Source: Jimgerdemannia flammicorona (taxonomy: Eukaryota > Mucoromycota > Endogonomycetes > Endogonales > Endogonaceae). From it: a stretch of 12,584 nucleotides of DNA. The DNA lies in the NCBI GenBank assembly GCA_003990745.1, contig RBNI01005430.1:1-12584 (forward strand), given 5' to 3'. This document shows positions 1 to 7,703 of the stretch, piece after piece; positions within the stretch are counted from its first letter, which is position 1; each line of letters opens with the position of its first letter. The notes under the pieces are model-generated. The model saw nothing but the letters and a program-made list of their open reading frames with translations, had not been told where the DNA came from and made no database searches. Made by a program: the position numbers and the translations under genes.

Positions 1-1412
1 ATCCTCCGACACATCCTCCAGCTCCCCCTCTCCTACCTCGGGAACACCATACTGGACCAGATTATCTTCTGCCATCGCCGTGTCCACCACAGCCTCCTCT
101 GGCCTCTGTCCCCCACTCTCCTTTGCCTTCCCCCCTTGCTGCCCCTCCTCCGCCCAGATGCTAGTACTCGCTCTGGCGCCCTCCTTCACAGCCCCGGCCC
201 TTTCACCCCCCTCCAAACTGGCCAACAAATCCTTCTGCAGCTGTCTCCCCTTCACCCTCTCCCAAAGCACCTTATCCATTCGCACCTTCTTGCCCTCGAT
301 TACCTCTACTACCGTCCTAGCCTCGTAAGCCATCCAGGTCTTTTGCCTCCTCTCTACCACCCCAGCGAGATCCTCAAGTGCCTCCAGCAGGTCCTCCTCC
401 TCTTCCTCAGACCCTTTCACCCTTGAAACCTTGCACTCCACCGGGCCCCACTTCAATGCCACTGGCCAATCTCTAGCCTTCCCTGTATTCTCCATCCCAA
501 ACAGCCTCAACCGGATGTCCACATCTCCTGTCCTGAGCTCAGTCCCCTCCCATACCCTGAATCCAATGTCGACCACCTCACCATACTCCTTCACCACATC
601 CGTGACCAGTGTCTCTTCGCCTCCTCCTTCTTCACTGTCGGCAAGTCCACAATCACCAGATGAACCACTTGGGGGTCCCAATGCATACACCTCGCCATCG
701 GCACCGAAATCCCTCCAATCATCACACCCTTCTCCACTGCCTCTAGTAGCAGACCCTCCTCTTCAAACCCCACCTCGACTGCCTCCAGCTTCTTCAAAAA
801 CTTGACTGAGGCTGCGCCTTTCACCTCACTCGCCAGCATCCCCAGCACCATCTTTGCCGTCACCGCCAAGCTACAGAAGCACAGTGTGATGGCGAATTCC
901 GAACGAGATTTTTTGAGTAATGGGGCTGCCACCAGGCCTGTCACACCATCAGCCAGATCTCCGGGTCTCGTGCTGCTCCCCTGTCCAGGTCCCCCATCAA
1001 CCATCACATCTGGATTTTTTTCCAGATTGCCCGTCACACCGCCATCAACAGTCACTGCCCCAGCCACTACACCTCCAGCCCCACTATGCTGACCCCCTAG
1101 TGAAGAGGCCTCCTTACCACTCGAGGTAGCAGCCGCCTTCCCCAGCTCCAGCCAGCCATCCAGTCCCGTTGCCTGCTTCTCCATCCTGACCTTATCTGCG
1201 AAGGACATCCTCTCTCCCCCATATTGCTTTGCTCCTCCTCTTCCCCCCCCTCCGTCTCCATGTCCCCTTACCAAGGCGCTCGGCATGCCAAGACCAGCAC
1301 CTCGACCCCCCCCCACATATTGCCAGTCAAAGGCACTGGGGCCCCCCTGTCCAGTACGCTCACCAGAATGCTTGTTGCTCGCCATCTTGATATCACCAAT
1401 ACTTGAAGACAT
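1..1412 (-). pseudogene. ORF1 (gag-like) of LINE(-), one frameshift, partial
   Basis: The reading frame starts at ATG 1412-1410 (A at -3; a second in-frame ATG at 1385) and is open to 591. The product is Gly-rich at the N terminus (poly-C runs near 1245-1315), followed by MSFADKVRMEKQ around residue 70, a motif style common at the start of LINE ORF1 proteins. A later stretch (VVHLVIVDLP, then EYGEVVDIGF in the next frame) resembles an RNA-recognition fold as found in many ORF1 proteins. That resemblance is inference. The frame breaks in a purine run at about 617-632. One extra base there would join it to a second frame that stays open for about 205 codons to position 1. No CCHC zinc knuckle is seen inside the window. 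The break may be a real deletion, a sequencing error or recoding. A host gene is a less likely alternative. Confidence 0.55.
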
Positions 1413-1469
1413 TGTCAAAAGTGTTGTCAGAGTCTTGTGTCACCTGAATGGTACCAGTGTGAGTACTGT
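1..1469 (-). mobile_element. LINE(-): 5' part of a young non-LTR-type element
   Basis: This is the 5' end of an element on the minus strand that runs off the window at position 1. The right boundary comes from comparing M(-) with the second M copy: they are homologous to about 1470/7948 and then diverge. The ORF1 start codon is only about 57 nt inside that breakpoint, so the leader is very short. Unlike the next 9 kb, this stretch is GC-rich, keeps many CpG sites and has a long open frame. It therefore appears to have arrived after the mutational episode that degraded its neighbours. Assignment to a LINE is inference from the ORF1 character and its place inside another repeat. No RT is visible here, because it would lie to the left of the window. 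Confidence 0.6.
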
Positions 1470-1712
1470 TGGGTAATATCTGTATCATGGTAGTGTTTGA
1501 CTATGTCTTCTAGGAGGCAGCTGATCTGGTAGTAGCTTGAGATTTGTCTGATTCAGTGGACTTTGCTAAGTATATTCAGGGCATTTCATCAGGCTTTTAT
1601 GAAGTAAAGGGGTGCTAGACTATGGATATTCATGAGAGGCAGAGGGGGTGTGGCTCAGTTGACAATGGCATTCCAAATGTCAGCATAGATGTAGTTGTAG
1701 ATCTCAGTGGTC
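1470..1712 (-). pseudogene. M(-) ORF remnant, N-terminal 82 codons
   Basis: The frame starts at the ATG whose first base is 1714 and reads toward 1470. It gives MTTEIYNYI, ADIWNAIVN, then after a TGA stop MNIHSLAPLYFIKA, two more stops, NALNILSKVH, another TGA, then YYQISCLLEDIVKHYHDTDIT. The frame is supported by the second copy starting at 7704, which encodes the same protein with conservative changes. Two of the stops (after IVN, and after the VH/AY pair) occur at the same codon in both copies. Function is unknown. LINE(-) cuts the frame at 1470. Confidence 0.4.
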
Positions 1713-1861
1713 ATATTTGTGTATATGTTCAGAAATTGTGATTGTTTGTTTGATTTGTTGTGGTTCTCTGTTTCAATATGTCTCAGTACTTGGTATATAT
1801 GCATTCAGTCTTGATTGGTAAGACTCCATTTGTATAATTCTTATATTTCCTAACTTCAAGT

Positions 1862-1995
1862 TAACTCAGCTTTATGCACTATAACTTTGGTTTGACTCAG
1901 CTTCATGATCTTGCAGGTGATTTCCAGATTTGTTCAGAGGTTACATGTGATTTTGGTGGCTTATTCAGAGGGTGATATGTGATTTAAGTGGCTTG
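1862..1995 (-). repeat. M(-) leader: ~31-bp tandem units with bZIP-type sites
   Basis: Two adjacent pairs of units are visible. 1933-1963 and 1964-1995 both read ttcagagg...atgtgatt...gtggctt. In 1862-1925, two units about 31 bp apart share an actcagctt core (1864-1872 and 1895-1903). The core is TGACTCA at 1893-1899 and a mutated TAACTCA at 1862-1868. The other M copy has the same pair of core units but only one unit of the first type, so unit number varies between copies. Confidence 0.6.
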
Positions 1996-2015
1996 GAGGT
2001 TGTGTGCTTATATTC

Positions 2016-4280
2016 CTGGAGTACTAGAGGAGTTGATAACACTTTGTGACTTAGTCCTACAGTCAGGGAGGTGGGTGAGTGAGTAGGATCTGGGGCTAGT
2101 GGCTCTGCTTTTTAAGAATAAGAGCAGGAGAGAAGACTGGAAGAACTGGCAGCCAATCATACTACTGGATATGGACAGGAAGTTGGTCATTAAGGTGGTG
2201 GTAGCATAACTACAGAAGGTGATCCAGCAAGTCTTAGGGGAGGAGCAGCAAGGTTTTGTAGAGGGCTAGCTAATTAGAGATGGTATGGTCTGAGTATATG
2301 GTGTTATTGAAGGGGCTTGAGCATGTGGACTAGATGGGAGATTGGTCTTCTTGGATCAGAAGAAGGCTTATGACTATGTTTGGCAGGTCTGGCTGGTGAA
2401 GGTACTGGACAGGATTGGTGTTTCTCAGCAGTTCCAGAAGGTAATGGTCAGTCTGTTGGAAGAGAGTAGAGTAGTACGCATATATAATGGGCATCAAGGG
2501 GTGGTATTCCCTTTGGGTAGAGGTGTTCCCCAGAGAGACCCACTGTTGTCTATTTTATATGCTCTGTCCTTAGAGCCATTGATGGATAGAATCTGACAGA
2601 AGATAGTGGGGCTCTCAGTATTTGGTGTGATGTAGAAAGTTGGAGCCTTTGTAGATAATATAGTAGTTGGTCTGAAATTGATTGTAGATATTGAAGAGAT
2701 TCAGAAAATAGTGGAGTGGTACAAGGTATATTCTGGGGCAAAACTTAACTAGCATAAGTGCAAAACAATAGTATTGGGCAATAGCTTAGTAGAAGAGAAC
2801 ATCATTGGAACAATTATCCCTACTGGAGAGACTGTGAGATACTTGGGTATCTATCTTTCAGTATATGGGTCTGTTCACTAAGACCCTAGTGAGAGCAGAG
2901 AGTGGCTATCTGGAGGGAGATCCTGTAGAGTTGGAGAGACTGCCACATTTCTTTAGTGGAGTGTATTACTATTTTGAATATCTACTGGACACTGAAGCTG
3001 TGATATCTGGCATATTATCTGGACTTTCTAGCCTAGGTAGTGAAGAGGCTTTTGAAGTTGGCTAGAAATTGGATTTGGGCTAGAAGGAGAAGTCAGATTA
3101 GTTGAGAAATCTTGTTATTGCTAGTAGTTAGAGGAGAACTTGGGCTGGTTGACTTTCTGAAGAGACTGCATTGTTTGAGAGTATGGTGGCTGAAGAGAGC
3201 AGTGGAACTGAGGGGTGGTAGCTGGGTTTTACTGATGAAGAAGATCTAGAAGATAAGGTGCTCACTAAGAGGCTCTACCAGAGATCTACTGTCCTTGGTT
3301 AGGCTTCAAAATAGTAGGTATATGTAGTATAAGGACTTCTGGTAGAGAGTAGTAGATGAGATTCACTATATTGGAATCTACTGACAGAGGGGAGAAGGAG
3401 AGATGTCTTGGAGTCTGCAAATATAGAGATGAGATAGAGTACTGTTGTGGGGTGCCCCCCTGCTGGACTTTGATATTAGAGATAGGGTCAAGTGCCAGAG
3501 GGGGTTGGGCCAGGATGCTTGGCCTGAAGGTTGACAGATGGTGAGTATTGGAGAAGAGTGGGACTGGAATAGAGTCAGGGCCTAGAGTGAGAAGGTAAGG
3601 AGATAGTTACCACCAAAGTACTGAGTGGTCTGATAGTATATACTGCAGAGAAATTTCATGCTAAACTTTCACTCAGGCTATCTTATAGAGGGAAGAAGCT
3701 TTGACTGTAAGGAGTGTTATAATATAGGGCAAAAAGGGGGGTTTACATAGATATCAGAACATTGGCTAGGAGAGTATGAGATACTTAGTGATTTTTGACT
3801 AGTGGTTGGATTTCACTTAGGTATTATACATAGAGAGGATGCTGAGAGGGATCAATAGGAAAATCTTAAGGATAGATTGGTAGGGGGGGTTGAGAAAGAG
3901 TGGCTCACTTTAGATTGAATATTAACTGTATGAGTGGGGCTGGTAGATCATTGATTGTTTGTTTTTGAGGAAGGAATATTTATATTTAGGAGAGTAACTG
4001 TCAAGGTGAGAAGAGTTGATGGAGAATGTTTTGACAGGCTAGTGGCTGAGATAGAGGCTATAGGGTAGTCAGAGACATCAATTGGTAGAAATAATTTATG
4101 GGCAGAGTGAGAGGAGAGTTGGAGTAGTAGATGATAGAGTGGTACTCAAGCATGAGGGTGTGGGGGGGAGTCTCTCTAGGGGGATTGGGTAGTGGGATGG
4201 AGTTCTGTACTTATAGCTAATATAATAGTAATAAATGGAGAAGTCTAAGAGACTATAAAAAAAAAAAAAAAAAAAAAAAA
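2016..4280 (+). mobile_element. LINE(+): decayed non-LTR retrotransposon, 3' part with poly(A)
   Basis: This is the 3' portion of a LINE on the plus strand. It contains an RT domain (about 2018-2862), a C-terminal region (to about 4050), an AATAAA at 4230-4235 and a 24-A tail at 4257-4280. It begins mid-gene at the end of M(-), just upstream of the RT, so the endonuclease and ORF1 are either missing or lie to the left of the window beyond M(-) and LINE(-). The second option fits the nesting better. It ends inside R1, and R1 sequence starts directly after the tail (agtgagagggaggcaatag). No target-site duplication can be seen because the left flank is not in the window. CpG is nearly absent and stops are frequent, so the copy is dead. 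Confidence 0.85.
2018..4020 (+). pseudogene. LINE ORF2 reverse transcriptase, degraded
   Basis: One frame (start position modulo 3 = 2) carries the RT core from about 2018 to 2862. It has LVALLFKNKSRREDWKNW at 2096-2149, EEQQGFVEG near 2240-2265, LDQKKAYD at 2351-2374 (motif A, catalytic Asp kept), GVPQRDPLL at 2522-2548, ILYALSLEPL just after, FVDN at 2648-2659 and YLGIYLS near 2840-2860. In active LINEs the third motif is [FY]ADD and the second GxxQGDPLS. Here the second catalytic Asp is Asn and QG is QR, and the changed bases fit G->A or C->T. Premature stops interrupt the frame (for example near 2085, 2208, 2266 and 2594). Downstream, GELGLVDFLKRL at 3133-3168, in another frame, matches the Trp-rich C-terminal region of LINE ORF2. 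A C-x2-C pair near 3706 may be the remnant of a C-terminal zinc finger. Not functional. Confidence 0.85.
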
Positions 4281-4360
4281 TATAGTGAGAGGGAGGCAAT
4301 AGTGATAAGTTATCTCTTTATTAGTACCTTTTCTACTTTTTCACAGTTTCTGATATCTCT
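4281..4360 (+). mobile_element. R1, piece 1 of 4
   Basis: The sequence from gtgagagggaggcaatagtg to tttctgatatctct aligns with R3 at about 6079-6155 and with R2 on the opposite strand. It is the early part of an R element whose first 115 bp or so should lie on the far side of LINE(+). Positions 4342-4360 are one copy of the R2 target-site duplication. Confidence 0.7.
4342..4360 (+). repeat. Target-site duplication of R2, left copy
   Basis: The 19-mer cacagtttctgatatctct is repeated without mismatch at 5553-5571 and immediately flanks R2. Removing R2 and one copy rejoins the R1 sequence to the family order seen in R3. A perfect duplication of this size next to a poly(T)/poly(A) tract is the expected signature of target-primed reverse transcription. 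Confidence 0.9.
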
Positions 4361-5552
4361 TTTTTGTTTTTTTTTGTTTTACAGACTCAGAGTCTCACAG
4401 ATTTTTATTAAAAGGAAACCTAGACTATATAGGCCAAAACTCTCCCCCACTATCCATCAAGCACTACTCCCTCATTAACCTAGGCTAGCTATTATCCAGC
4501 AGCTCAACTATATCAGATACAGCAGGATCTATAGTGGCCTATACCTCATTCTGCATATCATGCTCTCTCTACCATCAGGGAGAACTCAGCTATATATGCT
4601 AATGACCAAAAGTATATATTCGAAACCTCAACATATATACAAAACTATACTCAAGTCAAATAGAATAGCCTCTGCCACTCTAAGGAGAATGGCAGGCAAA
4701 GAAAAAACCCTCATCAAAGTACATTATAGTGGATAGAGCCTGGTTCTCCCAGATGAGATGAGTAAAGGACTTATATGTAAGGTGAGAGGAGATCTCCAAT
4801 ACCCCACTACTCAAGCCTGTAGACCTCAATCACATTGTTATATCAGCTCTTAGTTCCAGTTGAGTACAGCTAAGACATCTGAAATAGATAGTCTCAGGCC
4901 CTCTGACCCCCTCCCAATAACTGGGGCCCAATCCCACATATTATCAAAAGAAGCCATAAGTGATACCTACTACCTAACTACTCTGTACTAATCAAAAGAC
5001 CCCACTGAAGCAGCATCTACCCCAGCTCTGATGACTGCCCCCAGCCTGGCATCCTACTGGTTCACCATTATTGTCCTTTCTTCTATCTATAATAGCCATC
5101 TCTCCTCTCATCTCAACAACATCTGAAAAACAGTTACCTACACCAGAACTATACTTGCTGAGAAGCTTACCAAAGCTAGAGGGCTCCACCATAGATACTG
5201 AGGATCTATAGGTAACCTACACTGGACACTTGATATTTAAGATCAGCTGACTCTCTATGTAATCCATGATATACTGAGACAATACCTTGTTGGTGATGAC
5301 AAAAGGAAGAAGACACCACACCAAAACAGATATACCCCAGATATAGCTGAAGGCACCAGAAACTGTAAAAAAGTGGAGAAGACACCAATCAGATACCAAT
5401 AAAGAGGCAACTCATCACCATTGTCTCTCTCCCACTGCCCTGCAATAGGTACAGCAAACCAACCCAAGATAGAGAGGGTATTAATTATGAAAAGTGGACT
5501 CAAAAGGTTGCCTACCAAACTATTGTGACCAGTAAGATAGTGGAGAAAGAGA
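4361..5552 (-). mobile_element. R2: full-length R-family retroposon inserted in R1
   Basis: This is a 1192-bp element on the minus strand. It has a tail of T with two interruptions at 4361-4379, an AATAAA (TTTATT at 4404-4409), the conserved 3' block tggcctatatagtctaggtt and a 5' end at 5552. A perfect 19-bp duplication flanks it. Its 5' end agrees with that of R3 to within a few bases (both reach ctactatcttactgg / ccactatcttactgg), so it appears full-length. It has the longest readable frames of the four R copies and keeps one CpG near 4621, so it is probably the youngest. No RT, endonuclease, terminal repeats or pol III boxes were recognised. The most economical reading is a retroposed transcript or non-autonomous element mobilised in trans by a LINE. 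Confidence 0.85.
4992..5546 (-). pseudogene. R2 coding remnant: hydrophobic (membrane-like) protein, frameshifted
   Basis: From about 5546 to 5255 one frame is open for 90-odd codons. It contains NLLSPLFIINTLSILGWFAV, QWERDNGDELPLYWYLIGV, then a long apolar run FLQFLVPSAISGVYLFWCGV. This gives two or three probable membrane segments around a charged WERDNGDEL loop. A second frame is open at 5192-4992 (SFGKLLSKYSSGVGN, then EMRGEMAIIDRRKDNN). R3 preserves both stretches with substitutions (NGDKLPLYWYWISVF; GGEIAI), which argues that they were coding in the ancestor. The frames are offset, so a frameshift or intron lies near 5195-5255. The protein family is not recognised, and no start codon can be fixed, because no ATG precedes the open stretch. 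Confidence 0.4.
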
Positions 5553-5955
5553 CACAGTTTCTGATATCTCTAGCTATATCTAGAGTATATCTATTTTGGT
5601 GTGGTATCTTTATTCTTTTGCTATTATTAATAAGATATTATTATAATATATCATAGGCTATGTAGAGAGTCAGCTAACCTTGGACATCAAGTACTAGTAT
5701 AGGTTATCTACAGATTATCAGTATCTATAATAGAGCTCTCTGAGCTTTAGTGAGCTTTTCAGTGAGTATAGTTCTAGTATAGATGATTGTTTTTTGAGTA
5801 GTATTAGAATGAGAGAAGAGATGACTATCACAGATAAAAGAAAAGATGATAATAGTAAATCAGTTGAATGCTAGACTGGGGGTAGTTATTAGAGTTTAGA
5901 GTAGGTATTATCTTAGTAGAGCCTTTTTATTAGCTAGCAGAGAGTAGGGTAGTAT
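5553..5955 (+). mobile_element. R1, piece 2 of 4
   Basis: Opening with the second copy of the R2 duplication (5553-5571), this continues the R order (tagctatatctagagtata, then attttggtgtggta, agctctctgagcttt, atgctagactggg) to the point where R3 interrupts it. The last 17 bases (5939-5955) are the left copy of the R3 duplication. About 100 bp of the family sequence expected just after this point is missing from R1. Confidence 0.75.
5939..5955 (+). repeat. Target-site duplication of R3, left copy
   Basis: agagagtagggtagtat here versus agagagtagagtaatat at 7138-7154, immediately after the R3 A-tail. Fifteen of 17 bases are identical and both differences are G/A, as expected if the duplicates mutated after R3 inserted. 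Confidence 0.7.
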
Positions 5956-7137
5956 CATGCTCCTTTCCCTACTATCTTACTGGTTATAAGGTTTGGTAAA
6001 CAACCTTCTGAGTCTACTTTCCACAACTAATACTCTCTCTATCTTAGATTGATTTGCTGTATCTATTACAGAGCAGTGGGAGAGAGACAATGGTGATAAG
6101 TTACCCCTTTATTGGTATTGGATCAGTGTCTTCTTTACTTTTTTACAGTTTTTAGTACCTTTGGCTATATCTAGGGTATACTCATTTTGGTATAGCATAT
6201 TTTTTCTTTTGCTATCATCAATAAGATATTATCTAATATATTATGGGCTATATATAGAGTTGGCCAACCTTAGGCATCAAGTGCCAGTATAGATTATCTG
6301 CAGGTTCTTAGTATCTATGGTGGGGCTCTCTGAGCTTTGGTGAGCTTCTCAGTGAGTATAGTTCTGGTACAAGTGACTACTTTTTAGGTGGAGTTGAGAT
6401 GGGAGGAGAGATAGCCATCACAGATAAGTAGAAGGATAATAACAATAGACCAGTAGAGTGCTAGACTGGGAGTGGTCATCAGGGCTAGGGCAGGTACTGC
6501 TTTGGTGGGGTCTTTTGATTAGTGTGGGGTAGTTAGGTGGTAGGTATCACTCTTGGCTACTTTTAGTAATTTATAGGGTTAGGCCCTGATCATTGAGGGT
6601 GGCTGAGAGGCCTGAGGCTACTCAGATCAGACATCTTGGCTGTACTTAACTAGAACTGGGAGCTGATATAGCAATATGATCAAGGCCTATAAGCTTGAGT
6701 AGTAGAGTATTGGGGGTCTCCTCTCATCTCATATATAAGTCCTCTACTTACCTTACTTGAGAGAACTAGGCCCTACCCACTGTTCTGTACTTTGAGAAGG
6801 GTTTTTATTTACCTATCATTCCACTTGAAGTAGTAGGGGCTATTCTATTCAGCTCAAGTATGGTCTTATATATACATTGGATTTTTAGGTATATACTTTC
6901 AGTCATTGATATATAGCTGAATTCTTTCTAATGGTAGAGAGAGTATGGTATACAGAATGAGGTGCAGGCTACTTTAGGCCTTACTGCATCTGGCATGGTC
7001 AAGCTACTGAATAATAGCTAGCCTAGGTTTAATGGGGGGATAGTACTCAATGGATAGTGGGGGAGAGTTTTGGCCTATATAGTCTAGGTTCTCTTTCAAT
7101 TATAATCTGCAGAACTCTGAGTCTATAAAACAAAAAA
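5956..7137 (+). mobile_element. R3: full-length R-family retroposon inserted in R1
   Basis: This 1182-bp element on the plus strand begins gctcctttccctactatctt. It ends with the family 3' block (ttttggcctatatagtctag), then ctctgagtctata and a short A-rich tail (7127-7138, one interrupting C). It aligns end to end with R2 on the opposite strand. In the first frame, remnants such as LPLYWYW and FLQFLVPLAIS are readable near 6095-6175, but with more substitutions and stops than in R2. A 17-bp duplication with two G/A differences flanks it, so it is probably older than R2. Near 6555-6680 it holds the gatcagacatcttggctgta block used to align R1 and R4. Confidence 0.8.
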
Positions 7138-7433
7138 AGAGAGTAGAGTAATATAGTAACTAGCATTCTGACTATATATAACTAAAACTAGAAGCTGATA
7201 TAGTAATACAATTGAGGTCTGCAGGCTTGAAAAGTGAGACCTTCCTTATTTGATAGTACTCAATTAGAACTGAGAGCTAATATAATAATATGATCAAGGT
7301 CTCTAGACTTAGAGAGTAGGAGTAGAGTCTTTTTAGACCTTAGTTTATATATCAGTCCTTTTGAGAGAGTCTCATATATAAGTTCTTTACTCATCTACTA
7401 TGAATCTATTCTACTTCTTATTGATTAGTTAGA
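7138..7433 (+). mobile_element. R1, piece 3 of 4, with an internal duplication
   Basis: After the right copy of the R3 duplication (7138-7154), R family order resumes (gaagctgatatagtaataca, ggtctgcaggcttga) and runs to where M(+) starts. Two diverged copies of the same ~60-bp family segment lie side by side, at about 7171-7230 and 7253-7311. The other R copies have it once. The final bases (gaatctattctacttcttat) align with the R2/R3 stretch gaaccaggctctatccacta through transitions. Confidence 0.6.
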
Positions 7434-7510
7434 GAATATAAGTATATAACCTCTAAGCCACTGAAATCACATGTTACTCTCTAAACAAATCTGGAAATTA
7501 TATACAAGAT

Positions 7511-7580
7511 CATGAAGCTGAGTCAAACTGAGATTACAAGGTATAAAGCTGAGTCAACTCAAAGTTATAGAATACAAGAT
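7511..7580 (+). repeat. M(+) leader: two ~31-bp units with TGAGTCA
   Basis: Two neighbouring units share aagctgagtcaa, giving TGAGTCA at 7519-7525 and 7550-7556, exactly 31 bp apart. The same pair occurs in M(-). TGA(C/G)TCA is the established binding sequence of Gcn4/CPC-1 and AP-1 type bZIP factors. A regulatory role here is inference from the motif, its repetition and its place in front of the ORF. Confidence 0.5.
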
Positions 7581-7703
7581 TTATATAAACAGAATCTTAT
7601 TAATTAGGACTGAATGCATATATATTGAGCACTCAGATATATCAAAATAGAGAACCACAACAAACTGAACAAATAATCACAACTCTTGAATATATATATA
7701 ACT

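Larger units (their letters stand above)
1470..2015 (-). mobile_element. M(-): 5' part of M-family element, interrupted by LINE(-)
   Basis: This segment is an inverted, diverged copy of 7434-7948. Anchor matches read on the minus strand include gaatataag at the 5' end (2015-2007), ctgaatgcatatata, gaatatccatagtctagcac and gatattaccca at the breakpoint. Its 5' leader (2015 to about 1715) contains short tandem units. A frame starting at ATG 1714-1712 reads MTTEIYNYI, then ADIWNAIVN, with TGA stops, and is matched residue by residue by the other copy. The rest of M should lie to the left of LINE(-). To the right, its 5' end abuts LINE(+) coding sequence at 2016, so M(-) most likely inserted into LINE(+). 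The family is not recognised. Confidence 0.65.

Noticed and set aside
80..1476. Several plus-strand open frames rich in Pro, Ser and Thr
   Set aside because: They lie opposite the Gly/Glu/Lys-rich minus-strand ORF1, whose frame is longer and has coherent motifs. The Pro/Ser richness is the complement of its purine-rich codons.
2008..2741. Minus-strand open frames over the RT
   Set aside because: The plus strand encodes recognisable RT motifs over the same bases.
4096..4299. Minus-strand frame with a poly-Phe stretch
   Set aside because: It is translation of the LINE poly(A) tail.
4600..4640. ggtttcgaatata in R2 (minus strand) as a pol III B box
   Set aside because: It does not match the B-box consensus well, lies near the 3' end and is not conserved in R3 or R4.
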